Shown here: in pieces, positions 19,909-28,815 of the stretch
Numbering within the stretch: position 1 is the stretch's first letter
Layout of the letters: each line of letters begins with the position of its first letter
Assembly: GCF_001455965.1 (NCBI RefSeq)
Contig: NZ_LKKO01000031.1
Location: forward strand, 1-64,000
DNA from: Methylobacterium sp. GXS13
GTDB lineage: Bacteria > Pseudomonadota > Alphaproteobacteria > Rhizobiales > Beijerinckiaceae
Reading direction: 5' to 3'
Length of the DNA: 64,000 nucleotides
The notes under the pieces: model-generated
Seen by the model: only the letters and a program-made list of their open reading frames with translations
Database searches by the model: none
What the model was told of the DNA's origin: nothing
Position numbers and translations under genes: made by a program

Positions 19909-22286
19909 GGTTCATCTCCCACATCGTTCTCGGCGAGCCGCTCGATCAGGCCCTGGAGCCGGCCCGGCACCGGCTCGGCGGCCGAGCGGGCATAGAGAAC
20001 GCGCAACTGCCGGCCGATCTCGGCGAGGCTCATGGAGCCCTTGGCGATCACCCGGTCGGCGTGGGCGCCGAGGCTCGCCTTCTCGGCGCTGGTGATCTCC
20101 TTGGCGGTGAGCACCACCACCGGCACGTCGCCGTCCGGCCGGGCGCGCAAGGCCCGCAGGAAGCTGAACCCGTCCATCTCGGGCATCATCAAGTCGAGCA
20201 GGATCAGGCTCGGGCGCGTTTGGCTGACCCGTTCCAGGGCGATCCGGCCGTTCTCGGCCTCGTCCACGGTCCAGCCCTCGCGGCCGAGCGACCGGCGCAG
20301 GCGCTCGCGGGCATCCGGGTCGTCGTCGACCACGAGGACGCGCGCCTCCCCCGGCCCTTCCGGGCGGTAGCGCTCCATCATGCCCTTCATCCGATCCCAG
20401 TCGATCGGCTTGACGAAGTAGTCGGTGGCGCCGAGCGCCCGGCCCAGCCCCTGCTCGGCCACCACCGAGGTCATGATCACCGGCGTGCCGGCGAGATCGG
20501 GATCGTTGCGCACCGCGTGCAGCACCGCCCAGCCGTCCATGCGCGGCATCTCGACATCGAGCAGGATCGCCCGCGGTTTGAGCGCCCGGGCCAGCGTCAG
20601 CCCGGCCCGCCCGTCACTAGCGGTGCGGACGTGAAACCCCTCGCGCTCGAGGAAGCGCTGGAGCAGCTCCCGGGCGGCCGGATCGTCGTCGACCAGCAGG
20701 ACGGTCTCGTGCTGCTCGTGCGGCTCGACCGCGGCGGCGATCTTGGCCACCTCCGGCGGCTCGTCCTCGGGCTTCAGCACGGCGGGTAGGCGGATCGTGA
20801 AGGTCGCGCCCTGCCCTTCCGTGCTGGTGACGGCGATGTCGCCGCCCATGGTCTGGCAGAAGGCCCGGGTGATGGCGAGGCCGAGGCCGGTGCCGCCGAA
20901 CTGGCGGGTGGTCGAGTCGTCGGCCTGCACGAAGCGCTCGAACAGGCGCGCGATCTGCTCCTCGCTCAGCCCGATGCCGGTATCGCTCACCGCGAAGGAC
21001 AGCCAGTCCGCCCCCGCGTCCTGGTGGCGGCGCACGGCCAGGGTGATCGTGCCGGCCTCGGTGAACTTGGCGGCGTTGCCGATCAGGTTCAGGAGGCACT
21101 GGCGGATCTTGGTCTGGTCTTGGTGCATCCCGCCCAGTTCGGCATCGTCAGCGTCGAGGACGAAGCGGTTGCCTTTCTTCTCCACCAGCGAACCGGTGGC
21201 GTCGGAGACGTCCCGGAGCAGATCCGACACCGAGAACGTCTCGGCCGAGGCGGTCATGCGCCCGGCCTCGATCTTGGAAATGTCGAGCACGTCGTTGATC
21301 AGCGACAGCAGGTGCCGGGCCGCCGCCTCGATCTTGCGCAGGTCCGGCAGCAGAGCGGCCTGGCCGATATCCTCCAGCTCCTCGCCCAGCATCTCGGAAT
21401 AGCCGATCACCGCCGAGAGCGGGGTGCGCAGCTCGTGGCTCATGTTGGCGATGAACTGGCTTTTCGCCCGGTTGGCGGCCTCCGCGGCCTGGCGGGCCCG
21501 CTCCACCGCCTCCTCGGCTTCCTTGCGCTCGGTGACGTCCACGCAGGTGCCGACCCATTCGCGCAAGGTGCCGTCCTCGGCGAGCACCGGCACGCCGCGC
21601 ACCTCCATGGCGCGCCAGACGCCGTCGTGCCGGCGCAGACGGTACTCGACCTCGTAGGGCTTGCGTTCCTCGACACAGGCGGCCCAGGAATCGGCCGCGT
21701 GGGCGCGGTCGTCCGGATGGACCGCGTCGACCCAGCCCCAGCCCTGGTAGGCCTCCTCGCTCTGGCCGGTATAGGTGCTCCAGCGGACCTGGGGCGGCAT
21801 CAGCTCGCCCACCGCGTTCGTGTTCCAGATGACCGCCGCGGAGGCGTCCACCAGCGCCCGGAAGCGCTGCTCGGAATCCCGCAGGCGCTCCTCGACGGCC
21901 CGGCGCCGGGAGACGTCGGTGTTGGTGCCGTACCAGCGCAGGATGTTGCCCGCTTCGTCCCGGTGCGGCAGCGCCTTGGACAGGAACCAGCGATAGATCC
22001 CGTCCTTCCCGCGCAGCGGGAACGTGTCTTCCCACGATTGGCCGAGCAGGATCGCCGCCCGGAAGCGCTCGGTCACCGCGTCGACGTGATCGGGATGGTG
22101 GACGGCGCGCCAGCCCCAGCCACGCATCTCCTCGAGGGTGCTGCCCGTGTAGTCGTACCAGCGCTGATTGTACCAGACGATGGTTCCATCGGCCTCGGCG
22201 ATCCAGGCGAGCTGCGGCAGCGTCTCGGCGAGATTCCTGTAATCGGCATCGGTGACGACGCCTCGGCCGCCCTCGGATTCGCTCAT
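19905..22286 (-). CDS. PAS-PAS hybrid histidine kinase with two receiver domains
   Basis: A 793-residue sensor kinase without membrane segments. Two PAS/PAC modules come first (about 12-130, [20 protein letters not shown]; about 140-265, [19 protein letters not shown]). The phosphoacceptor His is in [19 protein letters not shown] near residue 285. The ATPase domain has [23 protein letters not shown] and [10 protein letters not shown]. Receiver 1 opens [15 protein letters not shown], with phosphoacceptor [12 protein letters not shown]; receiver 2 opens [15 protein letters not shown], with [14 protein letters not shown] modules suggest a cytoplasmic signal such as redox, light or a small ligand. 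It is followed by a coupled 93-residue gene and preceded by rarD 48 bases away. Confidence 0.92.
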   Translation of the reverse strand: MSESEGGRGVVTDADYRNLAETLPQLAWIAEADGTIVWYNQRWYDYTGSTLEEMRGWGWRAVHHPDHVDAVTERFRAAILLGQSWEDTFPLRGKDGIYRWFLSKALPHRDEAGNILRWYGTNTDVSRRRAVEERLRDSEQRFRALVDASAAVIWNTNAVGELMPPQVRWSTYTGQSEEAYQGWGWVDAVHPDDRAHAADSWAACVEERKPYEVEYRLRRHDGVWRAMEVRGVPVLAEDGTLREWVGTCVDVTERKEAEEAVERARQAAEAANRAKSQFIANMSHELRTPLSAVIGYSEMLGEELEDIGQAALLPDLRKIEAAARHLLSLINDVLDISKIEAGRMTASAETFSVSDLLRDVSDATGSLVEKKGNRFVLDADDAELGGMHQDQTKIRQCLLNLIGNAAKFTEAGTITLAVRRHQDAGADWLSFAVSDTGIGLSEEQIARLFERFVQADDSTTRQFGGTGLGLAITRAFCQTMGGDIAVTSTEGQGATFTIRLPAVLKPEDEPPEVAKIAAAVEPHEQHETVLLVDDDPAARELLQRFLEREGFHVRTASDGRAGLTLARALKPRAILLDVEMPRMDGWAVLHAVRNDPDLAGTPVIMTSVVAEQGLGRALGATDYFVKPIDWDRMKGMMERYRPEGPGEARVLVVDDDPDARERLRRSLGREGWTVDEAENGRIALERVSQTRPSLILLDLMMPEMDGFSFLRALRARPDGDVPVVVLTAKEITSAEKASLGAHADRVIAKGSMSLAEIGRQLRVLYARSAAEPVPGRLQGLIERLAENDVGDEP

Positions 22287-22334
22287 CGGCTCGCCGGTAT
22301 CCCGTCGCCCGCCCCGCGGGGCGCATGGAATGCC

Positions 22335-23234
22335 TTATACACGCATCGGATCGGGATCCGACCGGACCGCGACCGCTGGTTCCGCCGGCCTCCGGCCGCG
22401 GAAGGCGTCGAAGCTGTACAGGGCGAGCGCCGCCCAGATCAGGGCGAACATCGCCGCCCTGGGTGGCTCCACGTGCTCGCCATAGGCCAGGACGCTCAGA
22501 CCGAGCAGGCAGGTCGGGGCGACGTATTGCAGCAGGCCAAGCGTGGTCAGCCGCAAGCGCACCGCCGCAGCGGCGAACCAGATCAACGGCAGCGCCGTGG
22601 TGAGCCCGGTGAGCATCAGCAGCACGAGACTTTTGGGCTCCGCCGGCAGGAACGGTTCGGGCGAGAGGACGAGCCACAGGATCGCGAGGGGCAGGAGCAT
22701 CAGCGTCTCGGCCAGGAATCCGACCAAGGCGTCGACCCCGACGATTTTTCGGACGAGCCCGTAAAGCGCGAAGCTCACCGCGAGGGACAGCGACAAGGCC
22801 GGCCGTTCGCCGGCCCACAGGACCGCCACCGCGACGCCCGCGGCCGCGATCCCCACCGCCACCGCCTGCAACGGCCGCAACCGCTCGCCGAGCACGATCC
22901 GCCCGAACGCCACGCTGACCAGCGGGTTGATGTAGTAGCCGAGGCTCGCGTCCAGCAGGTGCCCGCGGTCGATGGCGTAGAGGTAGAGCAGCCAGTTCAC
23001 CCCGATCATCGTGGCCGAGACTGCCAGCAGAGCGTGGCGGCGGCACAGGGGCAGCGGCAGGTTCAGACGCTTGCGCGCGGCGAGCGCCAGGGCCAGCGCC
23101 CCTGCAAACAGGCTCGACCAGACGATGCGCTCGGCCAGGATGTGGTTCGGACTGAAGGCGCCGAGCATCCGGAAATGCACCGGGACCAGCAGGCCCCAGC
23201 TCAGATAGGCGGCAAGCGCGTAGACGAGGCCCAC
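22335..23234 (-). CDS. rarD: RarD-like EamA-family permease
   Basis: A 299-residue inner-membrane protein with about ten hydrophobic segments from MGLVYALAAYLSWGLL onward. RarD-type landmarks are ERIVWSSLFAGALALALA, NWLLYLYAIDRGHLLDASLG, YYINPLVSVAFGRIVLGERL and GLLQYVAPTCLLGLSVLAYGE. RarD proteins belong to the drug/metabolite transporter superfamily; the E. coli name refers to chloramphenicol sensitivity and the physiological substrate is unknown. Start is GTG 23234, preceded by GGAGGACTGAC. A perfect 9-bp hairpin (23246-23267) stands just upstream of the ribosome binding site. Confidence 0.88.
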   Translation of the reverse strand: MGLVYALAAYLSWGLLVPVHFRMLGAFSPNHILAERIVWSSLFAGALALALAARKRLNLPLPLCRRHALLAVSATMIGVNWLLYLYAIDRGHLLDASLGYYINPLVSVAFGRIVLGERLRPLQAVAVGIAAAGVAVAVLWAGERPALSLSLAVSFALYGLVRKIVGVDALVGFLAETLMLLPLAILWLVLSPEPFLPAEPKSLVLLMLTGLTTALPLIWFAAAAVRLRLTTLGLLQYVAPTCLLGLSVLAYGEHVEPPRAAMFALIWAALALYSFDAFRGRRPAEPAVAVRSDPDPMRV

Positions 23235-23245
23235 GTCAGTCCTCC

Positions 23246-23267
23246 GGGTCGATCCGCCGATCGACCC
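23246..23267 (-). promoter_or_regulatory. Leader hairpin upstream of rarD
   Basis: GGGTCGATC, loop CGCC, then GATCGACCC: a perfect 9-bp stem that abuts the GGAGGA ribosome binding site of rarD. No U-run follows on either strand, so it is not a standard terminator. It could be a protein-binding dyad or a translation-affecting leader stem. Confidence 0.35.
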
Positions 23268-23364
23268 GAGCGAGCGGACGGTGCCGGGGCTTTACGCCCG
23301 GCGGCCCACCCCGGACAGGGGGAGCCGCGCAAGGCTGATATCCCTGCGCGGGCCGCGCCCAGGC

Positions 23365-25056
23365 TCAGGCGGCCCGGATCGTCGCCAGGAAGCGACCGAC
23401 TTCGCCGCTGAGGTGCTCGGATTGGCGCGACAGCTCGGAAGCCGCGCCGAGCACCTGGCCGGCCGCCTTGCCGGTCTCCTCGGCGGCCGAGGCCACGCCG
23501 ACGATGTTGCTGGTCACCGCGCCGGTGCCCAATGCCGCCTGCCCGACATTGCGCACGATCTCCTGTGTCGCCGCACCCTGCTCCTCGACCGCGGCCGCGA
23601 TGGACGTCGACACCGCCTCGATCTCCCGGATGCGGGCGGCGATCCCGCCGATGACCGAGACGGCCGCACCGGTGGATCTCTGGATCTGGCCGATCTGCCC
23701 GGCGACCTCCTCGGTTGCCTTGGCGGTCTGGTTCGCCAGTTCCTTCACCTCGGCGGCGACCACCGCGAAGCCCCGTCCCGCTTCACCGGCACGCGCCGCC
23801 TCGATCGTGGCATTGAGGGCCAGCAGATTGGTCTGGGCGGCGATATCGGTGATCAGCCGCACCACGTCGCCGACCTTGGCGGCGGCGGCGCTGAGCTCCT
23901 GCACCAGGGAGGCGGTCTGATCGGCCTCGGACACGGCGCCCTGGGCGAGCTTGGCCGATCCGTCGACCTGCCGGCCGATCTCCTGGACCGACGAGCCCAG
24001 CTCTTCGGCGGCGCTCGCCACGGTATTGACGTTGCTGGCGGCTTCCTCGGCCGCGGCCGCCACGGTGGTGGATTGGCTGGCGGTCTGGGTCGCGGTGGCC
24101 GTCATGGTCTGTGCGGTGGCCTGAAGCTCCGTGGCCGAGGACGAGACCTGGCCGATGATCCGGCCGACCGTGCCCTGGAAGCCGTCGGCGAGCTCCAGCA
24201 TGGTCCGGCGGCGCATCTCCGCGGCCGCCTCGTCGGCCACCCGCCGGATCTCGGCTTCCTCGGCGGCCTTCTGGGCAACGAGCGCCTTGATGCCCTCCAC
24301 GGCCCGTCCGATCAGGCCGATCTCGTCGCCGCGCCGCGCCTCGGGGATCTCGGCATCGATCTCCCCGTCCGCCATGCGCTGCAGCGTGCCCGCAAGCCGG
24401 CGGATCGGGCGTGTCACGCCGAAGATGACGACGAGGACACCGCCGATCATGCCGGCGGCGATGCCGAGGATCGACACGGTCAGCAGCAGGGTGCGCGTCG
24501 CGTTGGTCTCCGCGGTCAGCGCGTCGGAATGGGTCTGGACCGAGGCGTCGATATCCGCCACCAGCGTCCGGACGGCATCACTCACCTCCTTCTGAACGCC
24601 GCCCGCGATCCGGCGCGCGAGCGTCAGGGCCTCGTCACCCTTACCCGTTTCGGCGAGGGCGCGGATGTCGCGGACGGCCCGGGCATAGGCGTCGAATTGG
24701 GGGCCGATCTGGTCGATGCGATCCCGGAAGTTGGGGGCTTCCCGACGGGCGCCGTCGGCGAGCTTCGCGGCCTCGTCCACCAATGCATCGAGGGTGCTGC
24801 CGATGCGGCTCCCTTCCGGCGTGCCGGCTTCGGCCGCGGTGCGGAAGGCGCCGTAACTCAGCTGCGCGACGACGCGGTTCAGGCGCGCCATCTTCACGAC
24901 CGCCTTCGATTCCTTATCGAGCAGCGTTGTGTAGGCCGCGTCGATTCCGGCGATATTCTGAGACGTGTACCAGGCGCAGCCGAAAAACATTGCACTCATC
25001 ATAGCAATGACTGCGAACAGCTTTGTGGGAATGTTGATCTTCGCTATCAGTTCCAT
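23365..25056 (-). CDS. Methyl-accepting chemotaxis protein
   Basis: A 563-residue chemoreceptor. Transmembrane helix 1 is at about residues 12-30 ([18 protein letters not shown]), the periplasmic four-helix-type sensor spans 31-180 and helix 2 about 182-208. HAMP follows ([19 protein letters not shown]), then a long cytoplasmic coiled coil. The hairpin tip [20 protein letters not shown] is canonical for interaction with CheA and CheW. No C-terminal CheR-tethering pentapeptide is seen (ends [11 protein letters not shown]). The ligand is unknown. It is monocistronic, with a 254-base AT-rich upstream region that probably holds its promoter. Confidence 0.94.
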   Translation of the reverse strand: MELIAKINIPTKLFAVIAMMSAMFFGCAWYTSQNIAGIDAAYTTLLDKESKAVVKMARLNRVVAQLSYGAFRTAAEAGTPEGSRIGSTLDALVDEAAKLADGARREAPNFRDRIDQIGPQFDAYARAVRDIRALAETGKGDEALTLARRIAGGVQKEVSDAVRTLVADIDASVQTHSDALTAETNATRTLLLTVSILGIAAGMIGGVLVVIFGVTRPIRRLAGTLQRMADGEIDAEIPEARRGDEIGLIGRAVEGIKALVAQKAAEEAEIRRVADEAAAEMRRRTMLELADGFQGTVGRIIGQVSSSATELQATAQTMTATATQTASQSTTVAAAAEEAASNVNTVASAAEELGSSVQEIGRQVDGSAKLAQGAVSEADQTASLVQELSAAAAKVGDVVRLITDIAAQTNLLALNATIEAARAGEAGRGFAVVAAEVKELANQTAKATEEVAGQIGQIQRSTGAAVSVIGGIAARIREIEAVSTSIAAAVEEQGAATQEIVRNVGQAALGTGAVTSNIVGVASAAEETGKAAGQVLGAASELSRQSEHLSGEVGRFLATIRAA

Positions 25057-25310
25057 GGCGGCCCCACTTGGCGCGATCCCGATCGAGCTGGCGAGACGTA
25101 TCTTTTTTTATCGTCCTGGCGACAAGAGCGATGTCTGTGGGATCGACGCAGCATTCGAGTCGCCGAATGGTCGGTTTTTATCTTTATTGTGCGGCGAATA
25201 TTTGAGTTATTGTACCAGATCTGATGTTAAGTCTCAAAAATAAAGAAATAAAAATATCTTAATGATGTTTGTGAGATCTGTTACTGGTCGATCTCGTGCG
25301 TCGAATCCGA

Positions 25311-25910
25311 TCAGGGTGCGATCCAGCCGCCGGCCCAGTCGCCAGGGCCCCGTGTCCAGGCCGCCCGGCGAGGGCTGCGGCGGTCGAGGTAGAGGAAGTC
25401 GAGGTGCGCGGCCCGCACCGATACGGCCGCGAAATGCGGGCGGCCGAGGGTAGCCGCCGTCGCCTCGTCGGGCAGCGTATAGGCGCCGCCCGTGGGCAGG
25501 ATCGTCCCCGGGGCGGGGTCGGCGCCGTAGCAGACCCGGCTCATCGCCCGGGAGCCGGCCCAGGCGGCGTGCGCGACGGCATCGTCCACATGGAGCGTCG
25601 CCCGGCCCTCGATCCGGATCTGGATCTTGGACTCGGCGTCGTAGGCGGCGAGCGCGCAGGCCGGGTTCACCCGGATCTCGGCGGCCTTGTCGGAGCGGCG
25701 GTCGCAGTGGAAGCGCAGGGTGCCGGATTCGGCATCCGCGGCGCGGAGCACCACCGTGCGCAGCCGCGGACCCTCAGCGCCGAGGGTCGCCAGCACCGGC
25801 AGGTGGAACCCGCTGCGGCCCTGCGCGGCGCCCTCCGCCAGGAAGCGCCACAGCTCGGCGAAGGTGGCGTCGAGGTCGTCGTAGAAGGCCGGCAAAGGCG
25901 CGCGCGTCAT
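25311..25910 (-). CDS. Pyridoxamine 5'-phosphate oxidase-like FMN-binding protein
   Basis: A 199-residue flavin split-barrel protein: FHLPVLATLGAEGPRLRTVV, then LRFHCDRRSDKAAEI, ALAAYDAESKIQIRIEGRA and the C-terminal FLYLDRRSPRRAAW (Arg-containing substrate/FMN loop). It resembles PdxH-like general oxidases but is shorter than true PdxH and lacks its full C-terminal motif, so pyridoxal phosphate synthesis is not assumed. Its ATG at 25910 overlaps the stop of the LAB_N-domain gene by four bases; it is the last gene of a four-gene operon with two glycosyltransferases. Confidence 0.82.
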   Translation of the reverse strand: MTRAPLPAFYDDLDATFAELWRFLAEGAAQGRSGFHLPVLATLGAEGPRLRTVVLRAADAESGTLRFHCDRRSDKAAEIRVNPACALAAYDAESKIQIRIEGRATLHVDDAVAHAAWAGSRAMSRVCYGADPAPGTILPTGGAYTLPDEATAATLGRPHFAAVSVRAAHLDFLYLDRRSPRRAAWTRGPGDWAGGWIAP

Positions 25911-26248
25911 GGGGTGCCGCTCCGCCGCCGCTGCCGCTGCCGCTCGCGGAAGATCAGCGCGAGGTTGCGCAGGTAGATACCGGTGGACAGGCCCTGGCCG
26001 ATGATGATCACCGGCTCCCGGCGGACGAACCCGTAGACCAGGGTCATCAGCCCGCCCAGGATCGACAGGAACCAGAACGACAGCGGCATCACGCTCCGGC
26101 CGGCCCGCTCGCTGGCGATCCATTGCAGGATGAAGCGCGAGCCGAACACCATCTGGGCGACGATGCCGAACACCACCCAGAAATCGAGCCGGGTGACGAA
26201 CACATCGTAGAAATAGTCCGGCAGATCGCGGGCGAGCTGGATCAGCAT
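25907..26248 (-). CDS. Small membrane protein, lipid A biosynthesis N-terminal (LAB_N) domain
   Basis: A 113-residue protein with three hydrophobic stretches: FWVVFGIVAQMVFGSRFILQ, then VMPLSFWFLSILGGLMTLVY and PVIIIGQGLSTGIYLRNLAL. This matches the LAB_N domain that is otherwise fused to the N-terminus of some lipid-A-disaccharide synthases, here as a stand-alone protein. It ends in an Arg-rich tail (FRERQRQRRRSGTP). It overlaps the GT2 gene by seven bases upstream and the FMN protein by four downstream. It probably helps a membrane-bound glycosyl carrier reach lipid A; this is inference from context. Confidence 0.85.
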   Translation of the reverse strand: MLIQLARDLPDYFYDVFVTRLDFWVVFGIVAQMVFGSRFILQWIASERAGRSVMPLSFWFLSILGGLMTLVYGFVRREPVIIIGQGLSTGIYLRNLALIFRERQRQRRRSGTP

Positions 26249-27009
26249 CCGACATCCTGGTCTGCGGGCACGGCGTCCGGGGCGGGCAGTTCCCGCGGCT
26301 GCGGATCGGCCCGCTTGCGCCGGATCAGCCACCAGACCCCGGCGAGGTCGAGGAGGCCGACCCAGAGACGGTCGAACAAGCCGTAATTCGAGATTCCGGT
26401 CAGCCGGGGCCGGTCGATCACGTCGTGGTGGACTACCGCAAATCCTTCGCGCACCACCAGGGCCGGCATGAACCGGTGCAGGGCATCGAAATAGGGCAGC
26501 CGGAGATATACGGCGCGGCGGAACACCTTCAGGCCGCAGCCGGTGTCGCGGGTGGCATCGTTCAGGATGCGGCCGCGCACGCCGTTGGCGATGCGCGATT
26601 GCAGCATCTTGAAGCGCCCGTCCTTGCGCCCGCGCCGCTGCCCCTGGGCGAGGCCGACTTGCGCGCCCCCTGCCTCGAGGGCGGCGAGCAGGGCGGGAAT
26701 GAAGGCCGGATCGTTCTGGCCGTCGCCGTCCAGGGTCGCGACGACCGGCGCCCGCGCCGCCAGGACACCGCTGCGCACCGCCGCCGACTGGCCGCCGCTG
26801 CGCGTGTGCCGGATCACCCGCATCCATGGGCGGCCGGCGCGCGCCGCCGCCAGGGCACCCGGCGTGCCGTCCGTGGAGCCGTCGTCGACGTAGATCAGCT
26901 CGAACCCGATCGGCGCGCAGGCGGACTCGATCTCGGCCACCAGGGGGGCGATGTTGCCTGCCTCGTTCTTCACCGGCACGACGACGCTGAGATGGGGGGC
27001 GCCGGTCAT
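26242..27009 (-). CDS. Family 2 glycosyltransferase, polyprenyl-phosphate type
   Basis: A 255-residue GT-A-fold enzyme like dolichol-phosphate mannose synthase and ArnC. Motifs are LSVVVPVKNEAGNIAPLVAE, YVDDGSTDGTPGAL (nucleotide-sugar Asp pair), ATLDGDGQNDP (metal-binding DxD) and DTGCGLKVFRRAVYLRLPYF. Unlike ArnC it has no pair of C-terminal membrane helices; only a short hydrophobic patch (VGLLDLAGVWWLI) is seen. It probably makes the undecaprenyl-phosphate-sugar donor used by the GT39-like enzyme encoded just upstream, whose stop overlaps its ATG by four bases. Confidence 0.9.
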   Translation of the reverse strand: MTGAPHLSVVVPVKNEAGNIAPLVAEIESACAPIGFELIYVDDGSTDGTPGALAAARAGRPWMRVIRHTRSGGQSAAVRSGVLAARAPVVATLDGDGQNDPAFIPALLAALEAGGAQVGLAQGQRRGRKDGRFKMLQSRIANGVRGRILNDATRDTGCGLKVFRRAVYLRLPYFDALHRFMPALVVREGFAVVHHDVIDRPRLTGISNYGLFDRLWVGLLDLAGVWWLIRRKRADPQPRELPAPDAVPADQDVGC

Positions 27010-28727
27010 GGGGTCACCGCGTAAGCGTTCACGAAGACCCGCCGGCCGGTATTGAGGTTGAAGCCCTCGACTTCGGCGAGCGCCGCGGGCGCGCCCCGCC
27101 CCACCGGCCAGGCGGCGTTGAAGTCGTCCCGATCACGAGCCTCCACGAACAGCAGCCGGCAGCCGCCCGCCTGCAGGAACTGCCTGGCGGCGGCGCCGTC
27201 CGGCGGGAGGGCGAGATCGGTGCCGGCCAGGAAAACCAGGCTCGGCTCCCGGTAGCCGAGGCTCGCGACCTGCGGGTTCGGGCAGCCCACGCGATCACGC
27301 AGGGCGGCGAGCCGCGGCGAGACCTTCAGGGCTGGCAGGGAGCGTTGCGCCACGCCGAGCACCGCCGGCCCGAGCAGGCAGGAGGCGAGGATCCCGAGCA
27401 CGAGGGCGCGCTCGGGCCTGCCGCCCGCGAACGCCATCCAGGCCAGCACGGCAACCGCGCAGGCGGCGGCCAGCAGTGGCAGCGCGGCCCAGGGCAGCGT
27501 GTGGTCGTCGAGGCGCCAGCCCGCGAGGCACAGGCCGAGCGTGAGCCCGATAGGGATCGCCGGCACCAGCAGGGCCGTCGCCCGCGCCCCCCGCAGCCGC
27601 GGGTCGAGCGCGCCGCGCGACAGGGCCAGAGCCGTGAGGATCGCCAGCCATGGCATCAGCGGCAGGACGTAATGGGGCAGCTTGGTCGGCACCGCCTCGA
27701 AGATCAGCCAGGCCGGCAGAACGGTCGCGATCAGGAACGCGAAGGCGGGCTCGCGCCGTGCGCGCCAGGCGAGCGGCAGGCTCATCGCCGCGAAGGCCGC
27801 GCCGGGCCAGAAAGTCGCGAAGAACGCGAGCGTGTAGGCCCCGGGGGGAGCCCAGTGCCGCTCGGCCGCGCCGCCGACCTTGCCGAGCATGTCGTGACCC
27901 ACCGCCTCCGCGTAGAAGGCGCTACCGCTCTTCCAGGCGATCGCCGCGAACCACGGCGCAACCAGCAGGAGCGTGAGTGCCAGGCCAGCCCAGGGTCTCA
28001 GGGCGAGCAGCCAGCGGCACGAGCGCGCGACCACTGACAGGATCAGCGCTGGCAGCACGACGAAGAGCGGGACCATCGGTCCCTTGACCAGGATGCCGAG
28101 TGCCATCCCGAGCCAGAAGGCCGGGAAGACGGCGCGGCTCGCGACTTCGCCCGCACGGGACGCGAGCCACACCCGGGCGAGCGCCCCGAGGCTGGCGGTG
28201 GCGCAGGCGGCGAGCAGGGCGTCGGTCTTGGCGAGATGCGCCTCGGCCGAGAGCATCAGCCCGGCGCCGTACAGGGCGGCCGCGAGCAGGGCGAGCCGGC
28301 GGGGCAGGAAGGCGAGCGCGGCCCAGTAGGCGAGCAGCACCGAGGCGGTGGCGCCGATCAGCGACGGGATGCGGTAGAGGGCGATCTGCCGGCGCGCCAG
28401 GGGGACGCCCAGCGCTTCGCCTGCTGCCACCGCGGCGGCCTGTGCCCAGTAGATCCCCACCGGCTTCTTGTGCCGGGCCTCCCCCTGGAAGCGGATGTCG
28501 ACGAGGTCGCCGCTCTCCAGCATCTGCTTGGAGGCCTGGGCGAAGCGCGGCTCGTCCCGGTCCATCGGCTGCAGGGAGATCTGGCCGGGCAGGAACAGCA
28601 GCAGGCAGAGCGCCAGCAGGGCCAGCACGGCGCGGGTCTGGGTGAGGCTCCGGCCGCCGCGCCCGCGGCCGATCCGGTCGACAGAAGCGAGGCGCGGGAC
28701 GCCGTCGGCGGAAAGGCTCGTGGTCAT
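27006..28727 (-). CDS. GT39/ArnT-like integral membrane glycosyltransferase
   Basis: A 573-residue enzyme of the ArnT/PMT superfamily, which moves a sugar from a polyprenyl-phosphate carrier onto lipid A or another acceptor at the periplasmic face. After TM1 (RAVLALLALCLLLFLPG) the first periplasmic loop carries the DE-type catalytic motif QPMDRDEPRFAQASKQML, followed by HKKPVGIYWAQA and about eleven further hydrophobic segments. The C-terminal soluble domain (about 450-573) ends FNLNTGRRVFVNAYAVTP. The sugar (aminoarabinose, galacturonate or other) is not readable from sequence; no arnA or arnB lies nearby. It is the first gene of the four-gene operon. Confidence 0.9.
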   Translation of the reverse strand: MTTSLSADGVPRLASVDRIGRGRGGRSLTQTRAVLALLALCLLLFLPGQISLQPMDRDEPRFAQASKQMLESGDLVDIRFQGEARHKKPVGIYWAQAAAVAAGEALGVPLARRQIALYRIPSLIGATASVLLAYWAALAFLPRRLALLAAALYGAGLMLSAEAHLAKTDALLAACATASLGALARVWLASRAGEVASRAVFPAFWLGMALGILVKGPMVPLFVVLPALILSVVARSCRWLLALRPWAGLALTLLLVAPWFAAIAWKSGSAFYAEAVGHDMLGKVGGAAERHWAPPGAYTLAFFATFWPGAAFAAMSLPLAWRARREPAFAFLIATVLPAWLIFEAVPTKLPHYVLPLMPWLAILTALALSRGALDPRLRGARATALLVPAIPIGLTLGLCLAGWRLDDHTLPWAALPLLAAACAVAVLAWMAFAGGRPERALVLGILASCLLGPAVLGVAQRSLPALKVSPRLAALRDRVGCPNPQVASLGYREPSLVFLAGTDLALPPDGAAARQFLQAGGCRLLFVEARDRDDFNAAWPVGRGAPAALAEVEGFNLNTGRRVFVNAYAVTP

Positions 28728-28815
28728 GCCCGGCCGGTCAATCAGGATCGGACGGGAAGGTCAAATGCGCCGTCATCGATGCGTCATCGCGCGCGCGATA
28801 ACGGGGCGGACCGTT

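Noticed and set aside
25311..25910. True PdxH pyridoxamine phosphate oxidase
   Set aside because: The C-terminal PdxH motif is incomplete, the length is short and the operon context is glycosyl transfer.
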